The position numbers and the translations under genes were made by a program. From the NCBI RefSeq assembly GCF_045348435.1, contig NZ_CP157484.1, positions 5,332,001 to 5,396,000 of the forward strand: a stretch of 64,000 nt of DNA, read 5' to 3'. Below the pieces are notes generated by a model. It ran no database searches. It saw only the letters and a program-made list of their open reading frames with translations, and had not been told where the DNA came from. This DNA is from Alsobacter sp045348435 (GTDB taxonomy: Bacteria; Pseudomonadota; Alphaproteobacteria; Rhizobiales; Beijerinckiaceae). The stretch's first letter is position 1. Each line of letters opens with the position of its first letter. Below, piece by piece: positions 53,260-62,028 of the stretch.

Positions 53260-54879
53260 CTACTCGGCCGCCATCTGGTTGCTGGGCGCGGCCGCCTTCA
53301 CGTCGGAGTCCACATGGGCTTCGAACTTCCGGAAATTGTCGGTGAACATGGTCACCAGCCGCTGCGCCATGTCGGCGAAGTCCGCCTTGTTGGCCCAGGT
53401 CTTCACCGGATAGAGGATGTGCGGCTCGACGCCCGGCACCGAGGTCGGCACCGAGAAGCCGAAATAGGGGTCGGTGCGGAAGTCGGCCCGGTTCAGCGAG
53501 CCGTCGAGCGCGGCCGTCAGCAGGCGGCGGGTGACCCGGATCGGCATGCGCCGGCCGACGCCGTATTTGCCGCCGGTCCAGCCGGTGTTCACCAGCCAGC
53601 AGTCGACGCCGTGCTTGCCGATGAGGTCGCGCAGCAGATTGCCGTAGACGGACGGGTGACGCGGCATGAAGGGCGCGCCGAAGCAGGTGGAGAAGGTCGC
53701 CTGCGGCTCCGTCACGCCCTTCTCGGTGCCGGCCACCTTGGCGGTGTAGCCCGACAGGAAGTGGTACATGGCCTGCGCGGGCGTCAGCTTGGCGATCGGC
53801 GGCATCACCCCGAAAGCGTCGCAGGTCAGCATGATGATGTTCTTGGGCACGCCCGCCCGGCCCGTCAGGGAGGCGTTGGGGATGAAGTCCAGCGGATAGG
53901 CGATGCGGGTGTTCTCGGTCCTCGATCCGTCGTCGAAGTCCGGCAGGCGGGTCTCCTCGTCGAGAACCACGTTCTCCATCACGGTGCCGAAGCGCTCCGT
54001 GGTGGCGTAGATCTCAGGCTCGGCCTCGCGCGACAGCTTGATCGCCTTGGCGTAGCAGCCGCCCTCGAAATTGAAGACGCCGCCCGGCGCCCAGCCATGC
54101 TCGTCGTCGCCCAGGAGCGTGCGGTTCGGGTCGGCCGACAGCGTGGTCTTGCCGGTGCCGGACAGGCCGAAGAACAGCGCCACGTCGTTCTTGGAGTCCT
54201 TGGCCGTGTTGGCCGAGCAGTGCATCGGCATGACGCCCTTCGGCGGCAGGACGAAGTTCAGGTAGGAGAAGACAGACTTCTTCATCTCGCCCGCATAGGA
54301 CGAGTTGCCGATCAGCACGATCTTGCGGGTGAAGTCGCAGGCGATGATGGTCTCGCTGCGGCAGCCGTGCCGGGCCGGATCGGCCTTGAAGGACGGCAGG
54401 TCCACGATCGTCATGTCGGGGATGAAGCTGGCGAGGTCCTGCCATTCGGGACGGATCAGCAGCGTGCGGATGAACAGCGAGTGCCAGGCGTATTCGGTGT
54501 AGACGCGCGCCTTGACGCGGAAGGACGGGTCGGCGCCGCCATAGAGGTCCTGCGCGAAGAGCTCCTTGCCGCGCGCATGCGCGAGGAAGTCGCCCAGGAT
54601 GACGTCGAACTGCTCGGGCGTGATCGCGCCGTTGTTGTCCCACCAGACGCTGCCCTCCGTGAGGGCGTCCCTGACGAGGAACTTGTCCTTCGGGGACCGA
54701 CCGGTGTGGGCGCCGGTCTCGGCGACGATCGGGCCGCCGGCGGCCAGCTTGGCCTCCCGACGAGCGATCGACTCCTCATAGAGGCTGGCCGTCTGGAGGT
54801 TCCAATGGACCCTCTTCAGGTCCTTAAAGCCGAACGCCTCGGCGCCGTGCGCGCCGTTATAGGTCCCGACATTATCCAC
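53260..54879 (-). CDS. pckA: Phosphoenolpyruvate carboxykinase (ATP)
   Basis: Enzyme of 539 residues that makes phosphoenolpyruvate from oxaloacetate, the entry to gluconeogenesis. The P-loop GLSGTGKTTLSADPNR (about 233-248) and the second motif LLGDDEHGWAPGGVFNFEGGCYAKAI are complete; substrate residues lie in HTGRSPKDKFLV and TAKVAGTEKG. In Rhizobiales pckA usually lies divergent from or next to chvI; here a HugZ-like gene lies between, on the same strand. The start follows family length. Upstream, 54880-55116 holds no gene. Confidence 0.97.
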   Translation of the reverse strand: MDNVGTYNGAHGAEAFGFKDLKRVHWNLQTASLYEESIARREAKLAAGGPIVAETGAHTGRSPKDKFLVRDALTEGSVWWDNNGAITPEQFDVILGDFLAHARGKELFAQDLYGGADPSFRVKARVYTEYAWHSLFIRTLLIRPEWQDLASFIPDMTIVDLPSFKADPARHGCRSETIIACDFTRKIVLIGNSSYAGEMKKSVFSYLNFVLPPKGVMPMHCSANTAKDSKNDVALFFGLSGTGKTTLSADPNRTLLGDDEHGWAPGGVFNFEGGCYAKAIKLSREAEPEIYATTERFGTVMENVVLDEETRLPDFDDGSRTENTRIAYPLDFIPNASLTGRAGVPKNIIMLTCDAFGVMPPIAKLTPAQAMYHFLSGYTAKVAGTEKGVTEPQATFSTCFGAPFMPRHPSVYGNLLRDLIGKHGVDCWLVNTGWTGGKYGVGRRMPIRVTRRLLTAALDGSLNRADFRTDPYFGFSVPTSVPGVEPHILYPVKTWANKADFADMAQRLVTMFTDNFRKFEAHVDSDVKAAAPSNQMAAE

Positions 54880-55116
54880 GATCGCTCACTCCACCCGTAC
54901 GCGGGCCGCCCGGCCCGATGATCGGAAGGACCGGCAGGGCCGGCCTCGGCCGCCGGCGGAACGGCTCAACCAGCGAGCGGCGTCCTGACGGCGACCTCGA
55001 CCTCAACTTGCACGAGACGTCCGAGAGAACAAGTCGTTCCTTGGGCTGAAAGCGTTTTGGCGCGCACGCTCGGCGCCGCGCCGCAGCATTCAAACGATTT
55101 AGATCTCACTCTTATC

Positions 55117-55860
55117 TTAAGCACGGGCTTTTTGAGCGAGCGTTTGGAAAGCTTTTCTCAAGTCCGCAGGCGTCGACACACGTTCCACGAAGGCAAGACG
55201 CGCCCGACGATCTTCGGCCGCGAGGTCGCAGCCTTCCGGGTCGAGGCCCGTGATGGTCCAGGGTCCGGGCGGCAGGCCCAGGAGGCGGGTCGCGTAGAGC
55301 GCGGCGATGTCGGGATGGTCGGCGTTGACGTGGGCGATCGCCTCCTCCTCGGCGGCGACCAGAGAGGCCGCGCCCGCGAGGTCGACCAGCAGGTCGGCCG
55401 GCGTGAGGTCGACGATCCGCCCGAAGCCGGCGACGAGGTGGCCGCCGCGCACGGCCAGGCGGTAGAAGGCGAAGTCGGAGAAATCCGCATAGAAGCCCGC
55501 GCCCGGGTTCTGCGCCAGGAAGCGGCGGCGGGCGGCGGGGTCCTGCGTCTTCTCGGCGACCGCCGTCAGGCTGACGCGGGGATGGACCAGCGGGTCGCCC
55601 GCGCCCACGTCGGCGAGCAGCAGCGAGCAGGCGGGCTGCGCCTCGATGTTGCGGGTGTGGACGGCCAGACGCGAGATCAGCAGCAGCGGCGAACCGTCGA
55701 CGTCCGCCGCCACGGACACGAGCGACGCGTAGGGCCCGCCGGTCGCCGGATCGAGGGTGGCCAGCGATCCATAGCGCGACGTCCGCATCAGGCGGCGGGC
55801 TTCGGTCCGGGCGTCGAAGGATTTCGCCGGCTCGGCCGGCTCGGGCGAGGTGTCTGGCAT
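55117..55860 (-). CDS. HugZ-like / pyridoxamine-phosphate-oxidase-fold protein with DUF2470 domain
   Basis: Protein of 247 residues from the ATG that starts MPDTSPEP (16 codons after the first ATG; GAGG precedes it). The N-terminal split-barrel domain (about 15-160; RTSRYGSLATLDPATGGPYASLVSVAADVDGSPLLLISRLAVHTRNI) resembles FMN- or heme-binding pyridoxamine phosphate oxidase-like proteins. The C-terminal DUF2470 part (about 165-247) has AIAHVNADHPDIAALYA, with the His of heme-binding HugZ relatives. A role in heme binding or breakdown, or flavin-dependent reduction, is possible. It is between pckA and chvI. Confidence 0.85.
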   Translation of the reverse strand: MPDTSPEPAEPAKSFDARTEARRLMRTSRYGSLATLDPATGGPYASLVSVAADVDGSPLLLISRLAVHTRNIEAQPACSLLLADVGAGDPLVHPRVSLTAVAEKTQDPAARRRFLAQNPGAGFYADFSDFAFYRLAVRGGHLVAGFGRIVDLTPADLLVDLAGAASLVAAEEEAIAHVNADHPDIAALYATRLLGLPPGPWTITGLDPEGCDLAAEDRRARLAFVERVSTPADLRKAFQTLAQKARA

Positions 55861-56084
55861 CGGAGCCTCGTGGGGGGCGGCGCGCGAAAACGTGGCGGCG
55901 CTGCGCAATTAAGTCTACAATCATCAAGCGCATAGCCGTGAATCGGGGAACCCTCTGGCCATGCGTCACATTTACGCCGCGCTTGGCCGCGAGCGTCCGC
56001 CGCCGCTCATCAAGCCAAGCAAGTCAAGCGCTTGCAAGCCGTCCTGCTCGTCTTGACGTCAGAAAGGCCCGGGAACAGTTCCAC

Positions 56085-56783
56085 ATGCCGACCATCGCCC
56101 TCGTCGACGACGACCGCAACATCCTCACCTCCGTCTCCATCGCGCTGGAGGCCGAAGGATACAGGATCAACACCTATACGGACGGGGCGGCGGCCCTCGA
56201 CGGGCTGAAGCAGAACCCGCCCGACCTCGCCATCTTCGACATCAAGATGCCCCGGATGGACGGCATGGAGCTTCTGCGGCGGTTGCGGCAGAAATCCGAC
56301 ATGCCGGTGATCTTCCTCACCTCCAAGGACGAGGAGATCGACGAGCTGTTCGGCCTGAAGATGGGCGCGGACGACTTCATCCGGAAGCCGTTTTCGCAGC
56401 GGCTTCTGGTCGAGCGCGTCAAGGCGGTGCTGCGCCGGGCCGGCGCCAAGGAGGCGGTGTCCCCCAAGGAGGGCGACGCCAAGGTGCTCGAGCGCGGGCT
56501 CTTGAAGATGGATCCCGAGCGGCACACCTGCACGTGGAAGGGCGAGCCTGTGACCCTGACGGTGACGGAGTTCCTCATCCTCCAGGCGCTGGCGATGCGC
56601 CCGGGCGTGGTGAAGAGCCGCAACGCCCTAATGGACGCGGCCTATGACGACCAGGTCTATGTGGACGACCGCACCATCGACAGCCACATCAAGCGCCTGC
56701 GCAAGAAGTTCAAGTCGGTCGACGACGACTTCGAGATGATCGAGACGTTGTACGGCGTCGGCTACCGTTTCAAGGAATCCTGA
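56085..56783 (+). CDS. chvI: ChvI response regulator
   Basis: OmpR-family regulator of 232 residues. The phospho-acceptor is Asp52 in LAIFDIKMPRMDG, the switch Lys is in RKPFSQRLL, and the winged-helix output has RHTCTWKGEPVTLTVTEFLILQALAMRPGVVKSRNALMDAAYDDQVYVDDRTIDSHIKRLRKKF. This matches ChvI, which with ChvG controls acid, envelope-stress and host-interaction genes in Rhizobiales. The ATG at 56085 gives the standard N-terminus. Its kinase gene starts 34 bases after the stop. Confidence 0.96.
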   Translation: MPTIALVDDDRNILTSVSIALEAEGYRINTYTDGAAALDGLKQNPPDLAIFDIKMPRMDGMELLRRLRQKSDMPVIFLTSKDEEIDELFGLKMGADDFIRKPFSQRLLVERVKAVLRRAGAKEAVSPKEGDAKVLERGLLKMDPERHTCTWKGEPVTLTVTEFLILQALAMRPGVVKSRNALMDAAYDDQVYVDDRTIDSHIKRLRKKFKSVDDDFEMIETLYGVGYRFKES

Positions 56784-56817
56784 GCCCGCCGGCGCCGCCC
56801 GCCTCCGGGCCCGAGCC

Positions 56818-58602
56818 ATGACCGTCCACACCGACCCACGCCTCGTTCCGGCCCAGCCCCCGGCGAGCCGCCCGTCCCTGGGCGCCGCCATCGTGGCGAG
56901 GGCTCGCGCCCTCACGCGCCTGGCCGTCCAGCGCGGCTCGTCGAGCCTGGTCCGGCGCATCGTGGTGCTGAACCTCGCCGGGCTGGTCGCCCTGCTTCTG
57001 GGCTTCCTCTACCTCAACCAGTTCCGCGAAGGCCTGATCGATTCGCGCGTGCAGAGCCTGCTCACCCAGGGCGAGATCATCGCCGGGGCGGTGGCGGCCT
57101 CGGCGACGGCCGACAACGATTCCGTCACCATCGACCCCGACAAGCTGCTGCAGCTGCAGGCGGGCGAGAGCGTCGGGGTCGGCGACGACAGCGCCCTGGA
57201 GTTCTCCATCAACCCCGAGCGCGTCGCGCCGCTGCTGCGCCGGCTGGTGACGCCCACCCGCACCCGGGCGCGCATCTACGACCGCGACGGCTTCCTGATC
57301 CTGGACTCGCGCTCGCTCTATTCTCGCGGCGACATCATGCGCTTCGAGCTGCCGCCGCCGACCGCCGAGGAGCCGACGCTGGTGGAGCGCACCTGGAACC
57401 AGGTGAAGCGCACCTTCGGGCGCAGCAACCTCCCGCTCAGCGAGGAGATCAACGCCGCCAACGGGCGCAACCTGCCCGAGGTGTCGCGCTCGCTCACCGG
57501 CTCGCCGGCCAGCGTGGTGCGGGTCAACGCCAATGGCGAGACCATCGTCTCCGTGGCGGTGCCGATCCAGCGCTTCCGGGCGGTGCGCGGGGCGCTGCTG
57601 CTGTCCACCCAGGGCGGCGACATCGACGGCATCATCGCCGGCGAGCGCTTCGCCATCCTGCGCGTCTTCGGCGTGGCGGCCGGCGTGATGATCGTGCTGT
57701 CGGTGCTCTTCGCCGGCACCATCGCGGGACCAATCCGGCGGCTCTCGGCCGGCGCCGAGCGCGTCCGGCGCGGCGTCAAGGGACGCGAGGAGATCCCGGA
57801 CTTCACCGACCGTTCGGACGAGATCGGCCACCTCTCCGGCTCGCTGCGCGACATGACCAAGGCGCTCTACAACCGCATCGACGCGATCGAGGCCTTCGCG
57901 GCGGACGTGGCGCACGAGCTCAAGAACCCGCTCACCTCCCTGCGCAGCGCCGTCGAGACCCTGCCCCTGGCGCGCTCGGACGAGTCCCGCGGGCGCCTCC
58001 TCGCCGTGATCCAGCACGACGTGCGCCGGCTCGACCGCCTGATCAGCGACATCTCGGACGCCTCGCGCCTCGACGCCGAGCTGGCGCGCTCCGAGGCGGA
58101 GCCCGTGGACATGGTGCGCCTGCTCCAGACCGTGATCTCGGTGGCCAACGGGGTCCGCCGGGACGACGGCGTCGCCATCACGCTGGACGTGACGCCGGAC
58201 CCGCGCGGGCGCGACGCCTTCATGGTGATGGGCCATGATTCGCGCCTGGGTCAGGTGGTCAGCAACCTGATCGAGAACGCCCGGTCGTTCTCGCCGCCGG
58301 GCGGGGTGGTGCGCGTCTCGGTGAGGCGAGCCGGCCCCCATGTGGAGATCGAGGTCGACGACGACGGCCCGGGCGTGCCCAGCCACGCCTTCGAGCGCAT
58401 CTTCGAGCGGTTCTACACCGACCGGCCCGAGCAGGGCTTCGGGCAGAACTCCGGGCTCGGCCTGTCGATCTCGCGGCAGATCGTCGAGGCCCATCGCGGG
58501 CGCATCTGGGCCGAGAACCGCATCGCCCCGGCCGGCGAGGGCGAGGAGCCCCGCTGCCTGGGCGCGAGCTTCCACGTCAGGCTGCCGGTCGCGCAGCCGT
58601 GA
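56818..58602 (+). CDS. chvG: ChvG sensor histidine kinase
   Basis: Membrane kinase of 594 residues. Cytoplasmic lead, TM1 at about 43-65, periplasmic sensor domain, TM2 at about 280-305, then HAMP (GPIRRLSAGAERVRRGVKG). The phospho-His is in AADVAHELKNPLTSLRSAVETL, and the ATP-binding boxes are NLIENARSFSPPGG, VDDDGPGVPSHAFERIFERFY and GLGLSISRQIVEAHRGRI. These fit ChvG/ExoS, the partner of ChvI. The hprK gene overlaps its end by 4 bases, as is usual in this order. Confidence 0.96.
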   Translation: MTVHTDPRLVPAQPPASRPSLGAAIVARARALTRLAVQRGSSSLVRRIVVLNLAGLVALLLGFLYLNQFREGLIDSRVQSLLTQGEIIAGAVAASATADNDSVTIDPDKLLQLQAGESVGVGDDSALEFSINPERVAPLLRRLVTPTRTRARIYDRDGFLILDSRSLYSRGDIMRFELPPPTAEEPTLVERTWNQVKRTFGRSNLPLSEEINAANGRNLPEVSRSLTGSPASVVRVNANGETIVSVAVPIQRFRAVRGALLLSTQGGDIDGIIAGERFAILRVFGVAAGVMIVLSVLFAGTIAGPIRRLSAGAERVRRGVKGREEIPDFTDRSDEIGHLSGSLRDMTKALYNRIDAIEAFAADVAHELKNPLTSLRSAVETLPLARSDESRGRLLAVIQHDVRRLDRLISDISDASRLDAELARSEAEPVDMVRLLQTVISVANGVRRDDGVAITLDVTPDPRGRDAFMVMGHDSRLGQVVSNLIENARSFSPPGGVVRVSVRRAGPHVEIEVDDDGPGVPSHAFERIFERFYTDRPEQGFGQNSGLGLSISRQIVEAHRGRIWAENRIAPAGEGEEPRCLGASFHVRLPVAQP

Positions 58603-59105
58603 CCGGGCGGGCCGGCCCGCCGGGCGGGGACGCCCCCGACGTCGCCGCCCACGCCACCTGCGTGGTGGTGGGCGAGGCGGGCGTGCTGATCCGCGGCGCG
58701 TCCGGCGCCGGCAAGTCGACGCTCGCCCGCAGGCTCCTGGCGGGCGCGGCCCGCGCCGGGCTCTACGGCTCGCTGGTCGCGGACGACCGGGTGCGGCTGA
58801 GCGTCAAGGGCGGGCGCGTTCTCGCCAAGACGCCGGCCTCGATCGCCGGTAAGATGGAAATGCGCGGACAAGGGATCCTGACCGGGCCGCACGAAAGCGC
58901 GGCGGTGCTGCGGCTCGTCGTCGACTGTGGCGTCAAAGCACTGGACAGATTCCCGGAACGTGTTGATCTGCTGGCGGAAGTGGCGGGCGTATGCCTGCCG
59001 CGGATTGTCGCGGGGCCTGACGACGCGGATCGCGTGTTGCTGGCTCTTGGATACGGCCAATATCTCTATGAGCCGGGGAACCCGAGCCCGGTTGATGCAT
59101 TGTAG
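58599..59105 (+). CDS. hprK: HPr kinase/phosphorylase, short alphaproteobacterial form
   Basis: Protein of 168 residues that is the catalytic domain only; Gram-positive HprK of about 310 residues has an additional N-terminal domain that is absent in this group. The P-loop GASGAGKS is at 33-40, the catalytic region is VADDRVRLSV and the HprK signature is in MEMRGQGIL. It phosphorylates the Ser of HPr (encoded two genes on). The GTG start overlaps the chvG stop. Confidence 0.95.
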   Translation: MTGRAGPPGGDAPDVAAHATCVVVGEAGVLIRGASGAGKSTLARRLLAGAARAGLYGSLVADDRVRLSVKGGRVLAKTPASIAGKMEMRGQGILTGPHESAAVLRLVVDCGVKALDRFPERVDLLAEVAGVCLPRIVAGPDDADRVLLALGYGQYLYEPGNPSPVDAL

Positions 59106-59178
59106 GGGGTTGCACTTCCTGCCGCATCGCACAAAATGAGGGCTTCGTGCGCTTCGAGCGCGCTGGAGAGCAGTTTTC

Positions 59179-59580
59179 ATGATCGGTATGGTGCTCGTGA
59201 CGCACGGGCGGCTGGCGATCGAGTTTCGCGCCGCCATGGAGCACGTCGTGGGCCCGCAGCAGCAGGTTGAGACGATCACCATAGGGCCGGACGACGATAT
59301 GGATCAGCGCCGACGCGACATCGTGTCGGCTGTCGAAGCCGTCGACACCGGAGACGGCGTGGTGATCCTCACCGACATGTTCGGCGGCACCCCTTCCAAC
59401 CTGGCGATCTCGGTCATGAACGGCGGCAAGACCGAAGTCGTGGCCGGCATCAACCTCCCGATGCTCATCAAGCTGGCGAGCGTCCGGGGCGAATGCGACC
59501 TCGACAAGGCCGTCGTCCAGGCCCAGGAGGCCGGGCGCAAATACATCAACGTCGCCAGCCGGGTCCTCGCAGGCAAATGA
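59179..59580 (+). CDS. PTS EIIA component, mannose-family type
   Basis: Phosphotransfer protein of 133 residues (also called PtsM/EIIA-Man). The phospho-His is His9 in MIGMVLVTHGRLA; the second conserved region is GVVILTDMFGGTPSNLAISVM. No EIIB or EIIC is encoded nearby, so it belongs to the incomplete regulatory PTS of alphaproteobacteria and acts on regulation rather than sugar uptake. It overlaps the HPr gene by 4 bases (ATGA). Confidence 0.95.
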   Translation: MIGMVLVTHGRLAIEFRAAMEHVVGPQQQVETITIGPDDDMDQRRRDIVSAVEAVDTGDGVVILTDMFGGTPSNLAISVMNGGKTEVVAGINLPMLIKLASVRGECDLDKAVVQAQEAGRKYINVASRVLAGK

Positions 59581-59903
59581 ACGGCATCGACGACCCCGAC
59601 TGCGATTGCCCGCCCGCGCCGATTCCCGAGGGCGCGCTCGTGCGGGAGTTCTCGATCGTCAACCGCAAGGGCCTGCACGCCCGGGCGACGGCGAAGTTCG
59701 TGCAATGCGCGGAGCGCTTCGAATCGGCGATCCAGGTCACCCGCTGCGGCGAGACGGTCGGCGGCACCTCGATCATGGGGATCCTGACGCTCGGCGCCGG
59801 CATCGGCACCACCATCACGGTGACGGCGGTCGGCCAGGACGCCGGGGATGCGCTGGACGCCCTCCAGCAGCTCGTCGCCGGGCGTTTCGGCGAAGACGAG
59901 TAG
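59577..59903 (+). CDS. ptsH: HPr phosphocarrier protein
   Basis: Protein of 108 residues. The phospho-His is His34 in VNRKGLHARATAKFVQ and the HprK target is Ser65 in GGTSIMGILTLGAG. It has an N-terminal extension of about 20 residues (NGIDDPDCDCPPAPIPEGA) compared with E. coli HPr, including two close Cys. The ATG overlaps the EIIA stop; longer readings run into the EIIA gene. It receives phosphate from PtsP (not in the window) and passes it to EIIA. Confidence 0.95.
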   Translation: MNGIDDPDCDCPPAPIPEGALVREFSIVNRKGLHARATAKFVQCAERFESAIQVTRCGETVGGTSIMGILTLGAGIGTTITVTAVGQDAGDALDALQQLVAGRFGEDE

Positions 59904-59916
59904 CGCCCGGCCCAAC

Positions 59917-59950
59917 AAAAAGGCCGCCCGGCGGGACCGGACGGCCTTTT
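59917..59950. terminator. Bidirectional Rho-independent terminator between ptsH and the L,D-transpeptidase gene
   Basis: AAAAGGCCG and CGGCCTTTT form the outer stem, with a GC-rich inner part. The plus strand ends in TTTTG and the minus strand in TTTTTGTTGG, so it can end both converging transcripts: ptsH from the left and the transpeptidase gene from the right. Confidence 0.85.
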
Positions 59951-59969
59951 GATTCCGCCTTGGAGCCGG

Positions 59970-60629
59970 TCAGACCCGATAGTGCCCGTTGCGCTTGACC
60001 AGCACGGTCGCGCCCACCGGGACGCGGTTGTAGAGGTCGACCACGTCCTCGTTCAGCATGCGCACGCAGCCGCTCGACACCTGCTCGCCGATGCTCCAGG
60101 GCTCGTTCGTGCCGTGGATGCGGAACAGGATGTCCCGGCCGCCCTGGTAGAGATAGAGCGCGCGCGCGCCGAGGGGGTTGTCGACGCCGCCCTCGCGGTG
60201 GCTCGGCAGGTTCGGGCGAATCCTGACCATGGTCTTGGTCGGGCTCCAGGCCGGCCAGACGCCCTTGCGCCCGACGCTGGCGACGCCGCTCCATGAGAAG
60301 CCCAGCTTGCCCACGCCCACGCCGTAGCGCAGGGCGGTTCCGCCCGGCTGGACCAAATAGAGGAAGCGCTGGTCGATATCGACCACGATCGTGCCGGGCT
60401 TCTCGGGCCCGTTGTAGGACACGGTCTGCCGGTTGAACTCGGGCGCGATCTTGCTGCGGTCGACGAGCGGGATGTCATGCGGCTGGTCGGGCGCATAGCC
60501 GATATACCAGGAGGCCAGCTCCGGATCGCTCATCAGGTCCGGGTTCCTGCCCGACTTCATCGCGACGGTGTTGCAGCCGGTCACGGCTGCGCCCGCCAAC
60601 AGGGCGAGAAGGGAACGGCGTGCCATCAT
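59970..60629 (-). CDS. L,D-transpeptidase (YkuD family), probable lipoprotein
   Basis: Envelope enzyme of 219 residues. The N-terminus ARRSLLALLAGAAVTGCNTV has a possible lipobox (VTGC) at Cys19, so it is probably a lipoprotein. The YkuD domain (about 85-219) has the catalytic motif IHGTNEPWSIGEQVSSGCVRMLNEDV with His, Ser-x-Gly-Cys and Arg. It makes 3-3 cross-links in peptidoglycan or tethers outer membrane proteins to it. Convergent with ptsH through the shared terminator. Confidence 0.93.
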   Translation of the reverse strand: MMARRSLLALLAGAAVTGCNTVAMKSGRNPDLMSDPELASWYIGYAPDQPHDIPLVDRSKIAPEFNRQTVSYNGPEKPGTIVVDIDQRFLYLVQPGGTALRYGVGVGKLGFSWSGVASVGRKGVWPAWSPTKTMVRIRPNLPSHREGGVDNPLGARALYLYQGGRDILFRIHGTNEPWSIGEQVSSGCVRMLNEDVVDLYNRVPVGATVLVKRNGHYRV

Positions 60630-60792
60630 CGAACGGGAATCTTTCGGTTGTCGCGGGTTTGAACGGCCGCAAGACGGGCCGAGGCGTCGATCATCCGAGG
60701 ACTAGCCAATGAGGCCGGGCCCGCCAACCCTGCCGGGCCAAAGAACCGGCCCGCGGCGGCCCGCGAACGGACCCGTGTGTCCGATGGGCCAC

Positions 60793-61689
60793 TCACGCGG
60801 CGGTCGCGGGCCTTCGGTTGACGAGCCAGATCCCCAGGCAGACGAGCCCGATCGCGCCGGCGAAGCCCGGCCGTAGCGGGTCGCCCAGGAAGGCCCAGCC
60901 GGCGGCCACGCCGAGCAGCGGCGTCAGGAAGGTGAAGGCGGAGAGCTGCGCGGCCGGATAGGTGGCGATCATCCAGAACCAGCACAGGTAACTGACGAAG
61001 CCGACCACCACGGTCTGGTAGGCCAGGGCGGCCACCACCGCCGGGGTGAGGCTGACCACGCCCGGCTCGCCGAGCAGCGGCGACAGCGGCGTCAGCGCCA
61101 CGCCGGAGACGAAGAGCTGGAAGAAGAGCGTGCGGGTGGCGCTGATGGAGGCGAGCCGCGTGCTCTTGATCACCAGGGTTGTCAGGCCCCACAGCACGGC
61201 CGCCCCGAAGCACAGGGCGTCGCCCGCCAGGGCGCGCCAGTCCGGCGAGGCGAGCCCGTCCCCGAAGGCCAGGACCACCCCCGCGAAGGCGGCGAAGAGC
61301 CCGACGAGCTGCCAACCCACCAGCCGCTCCTGGGGAAACAGCCAGTGCGCGCCCGCCGCCACCGTGAACGGCGCCGTATAGAGAAAGACGATGCCGCGTG
61401 ACGCCGTCGTCCAGGCGATGCCCTGGTAGAGCAGCAGGAACTCCAGCGCGAAGAGGGCGCCCACGACGAGGCCGGGCTTCCAGGCGCCGTCGTCGCCGAT
61501 GATCCGGATCCCCCGGCTCCAGGCCCAGCCGCCGAGCAGGATGGCGGACCCGCAGGAGCGAAGGCCCGCCTGCATGACCGGGCTGACGCCCTCCAGGGCG
61601 ATCTTGGCGGTGACCTGCTGGACGCCCCACAGGGCGCAGAGCGCCGTCAGCAGCGCCATGGCCTTCCGGTCGATGTGGTCGCGTCGCAT
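60793..61689 (-). CDS. EamA/DMT-family transporter
   Basis: Integral membrane protein of 298 residues with ten helices in two EamA repeats (about 10-140 and 155-285). It starts KAMALLTALCALWGVQQVTAKIALEGVSPVMQAGLRS and has the repeat joint FLYTAPFTVAAGAHWLFPQERL. Substrates of this family are metabolites such as amino acids; here unknown. It runs alone in the minus direction. Confidence 0.9.
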   Translation of the reverse strand: MRRDHIDRKAMALLTALCALWGVQQVTAKIALEGVSPVMQAGLRSCGSAILLGGWAWSRGIRIIGDDGAWKPGLVVGALFALEFLLLYQGIAWTTASRGIVFLYTAPFTVAAGAHWLFPQERLVGWQLVGLFAAFAGVVLAFGDGLASPDWRALAGDALCFGAAVLWGLTTLVIKSTRLASISATRTLFFQLFVSGVALTPLSPLLGEPGVVSLTPAVVAALAYQTVVVGFVSYLCWFWMIATYPAAQLSAFTFLTPLLGVAAGWAFLGDPLRPGFAGAIGLVCLGIWLVNRRPATAA

Positions 61690-61816
61690 GCGGGTTCCGT
61701 CTCGGCGCAGCGCGGGCCTGCGCTCCCCCCTAGGGTTAGCGCAGACGCGGCCCCGGCGTCACGATCGGGAAAGCGCGCCCGGCATGCGCGGCGCGCGCTT
61801 CGGCGGGAGCGCGCCC

Positions 61817-61895
61817 GAAAAAAGAAAGGGCCGCACGAGGCGGCCCAAGTCCAGGGAGGAAGCGCCCGCGAACGGACGCGGCGAGTGAACGCCGA
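61817..61895 (-). ncRNA. Candidate trans-acting small RNA, MmgR/suhB-like
   Basis: A complete sRNA gene can be read on the minus strand in a gap of 339 bases without a gene. A -10-like TATTCT (complement of 61901-61906) and TTGTTT (61925-61930) are 18 bases apart. The RNA of about 79 bases would have hairpin 1 with arms CGGCG/CGCCG, hairpin 2 CGUCCG/CGGGCG with a UUCG loop, an unpaired CCUCCC (61854-61859) that mirrors a ribosome-binding site, and a perfect GGGCCGC/GCGGCCC terminator stem (61828-61846) followed by UUUCUUUUUU. This plan and the ACUUGGGCCGC segment resemble the alphaproteobacterial suhB/MmgR family from memory. The rest of the gap (61690-61816 and 61931-62028) shows no gene. 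Confidence 0.65.
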
Positions 61896-62028
61896 TGCTC
61901 AGAATAAGGTTCAGGCCGGTCCGCAAACAATTCGTACAAACCGCATCCGGGTTTCGCCGTACCGCTTACGCCTGGACGCGCCAGGGCCTAGAGATGTGCG
62001 GTCCCGTCCCGATCCGCCCGGCCCGCGC

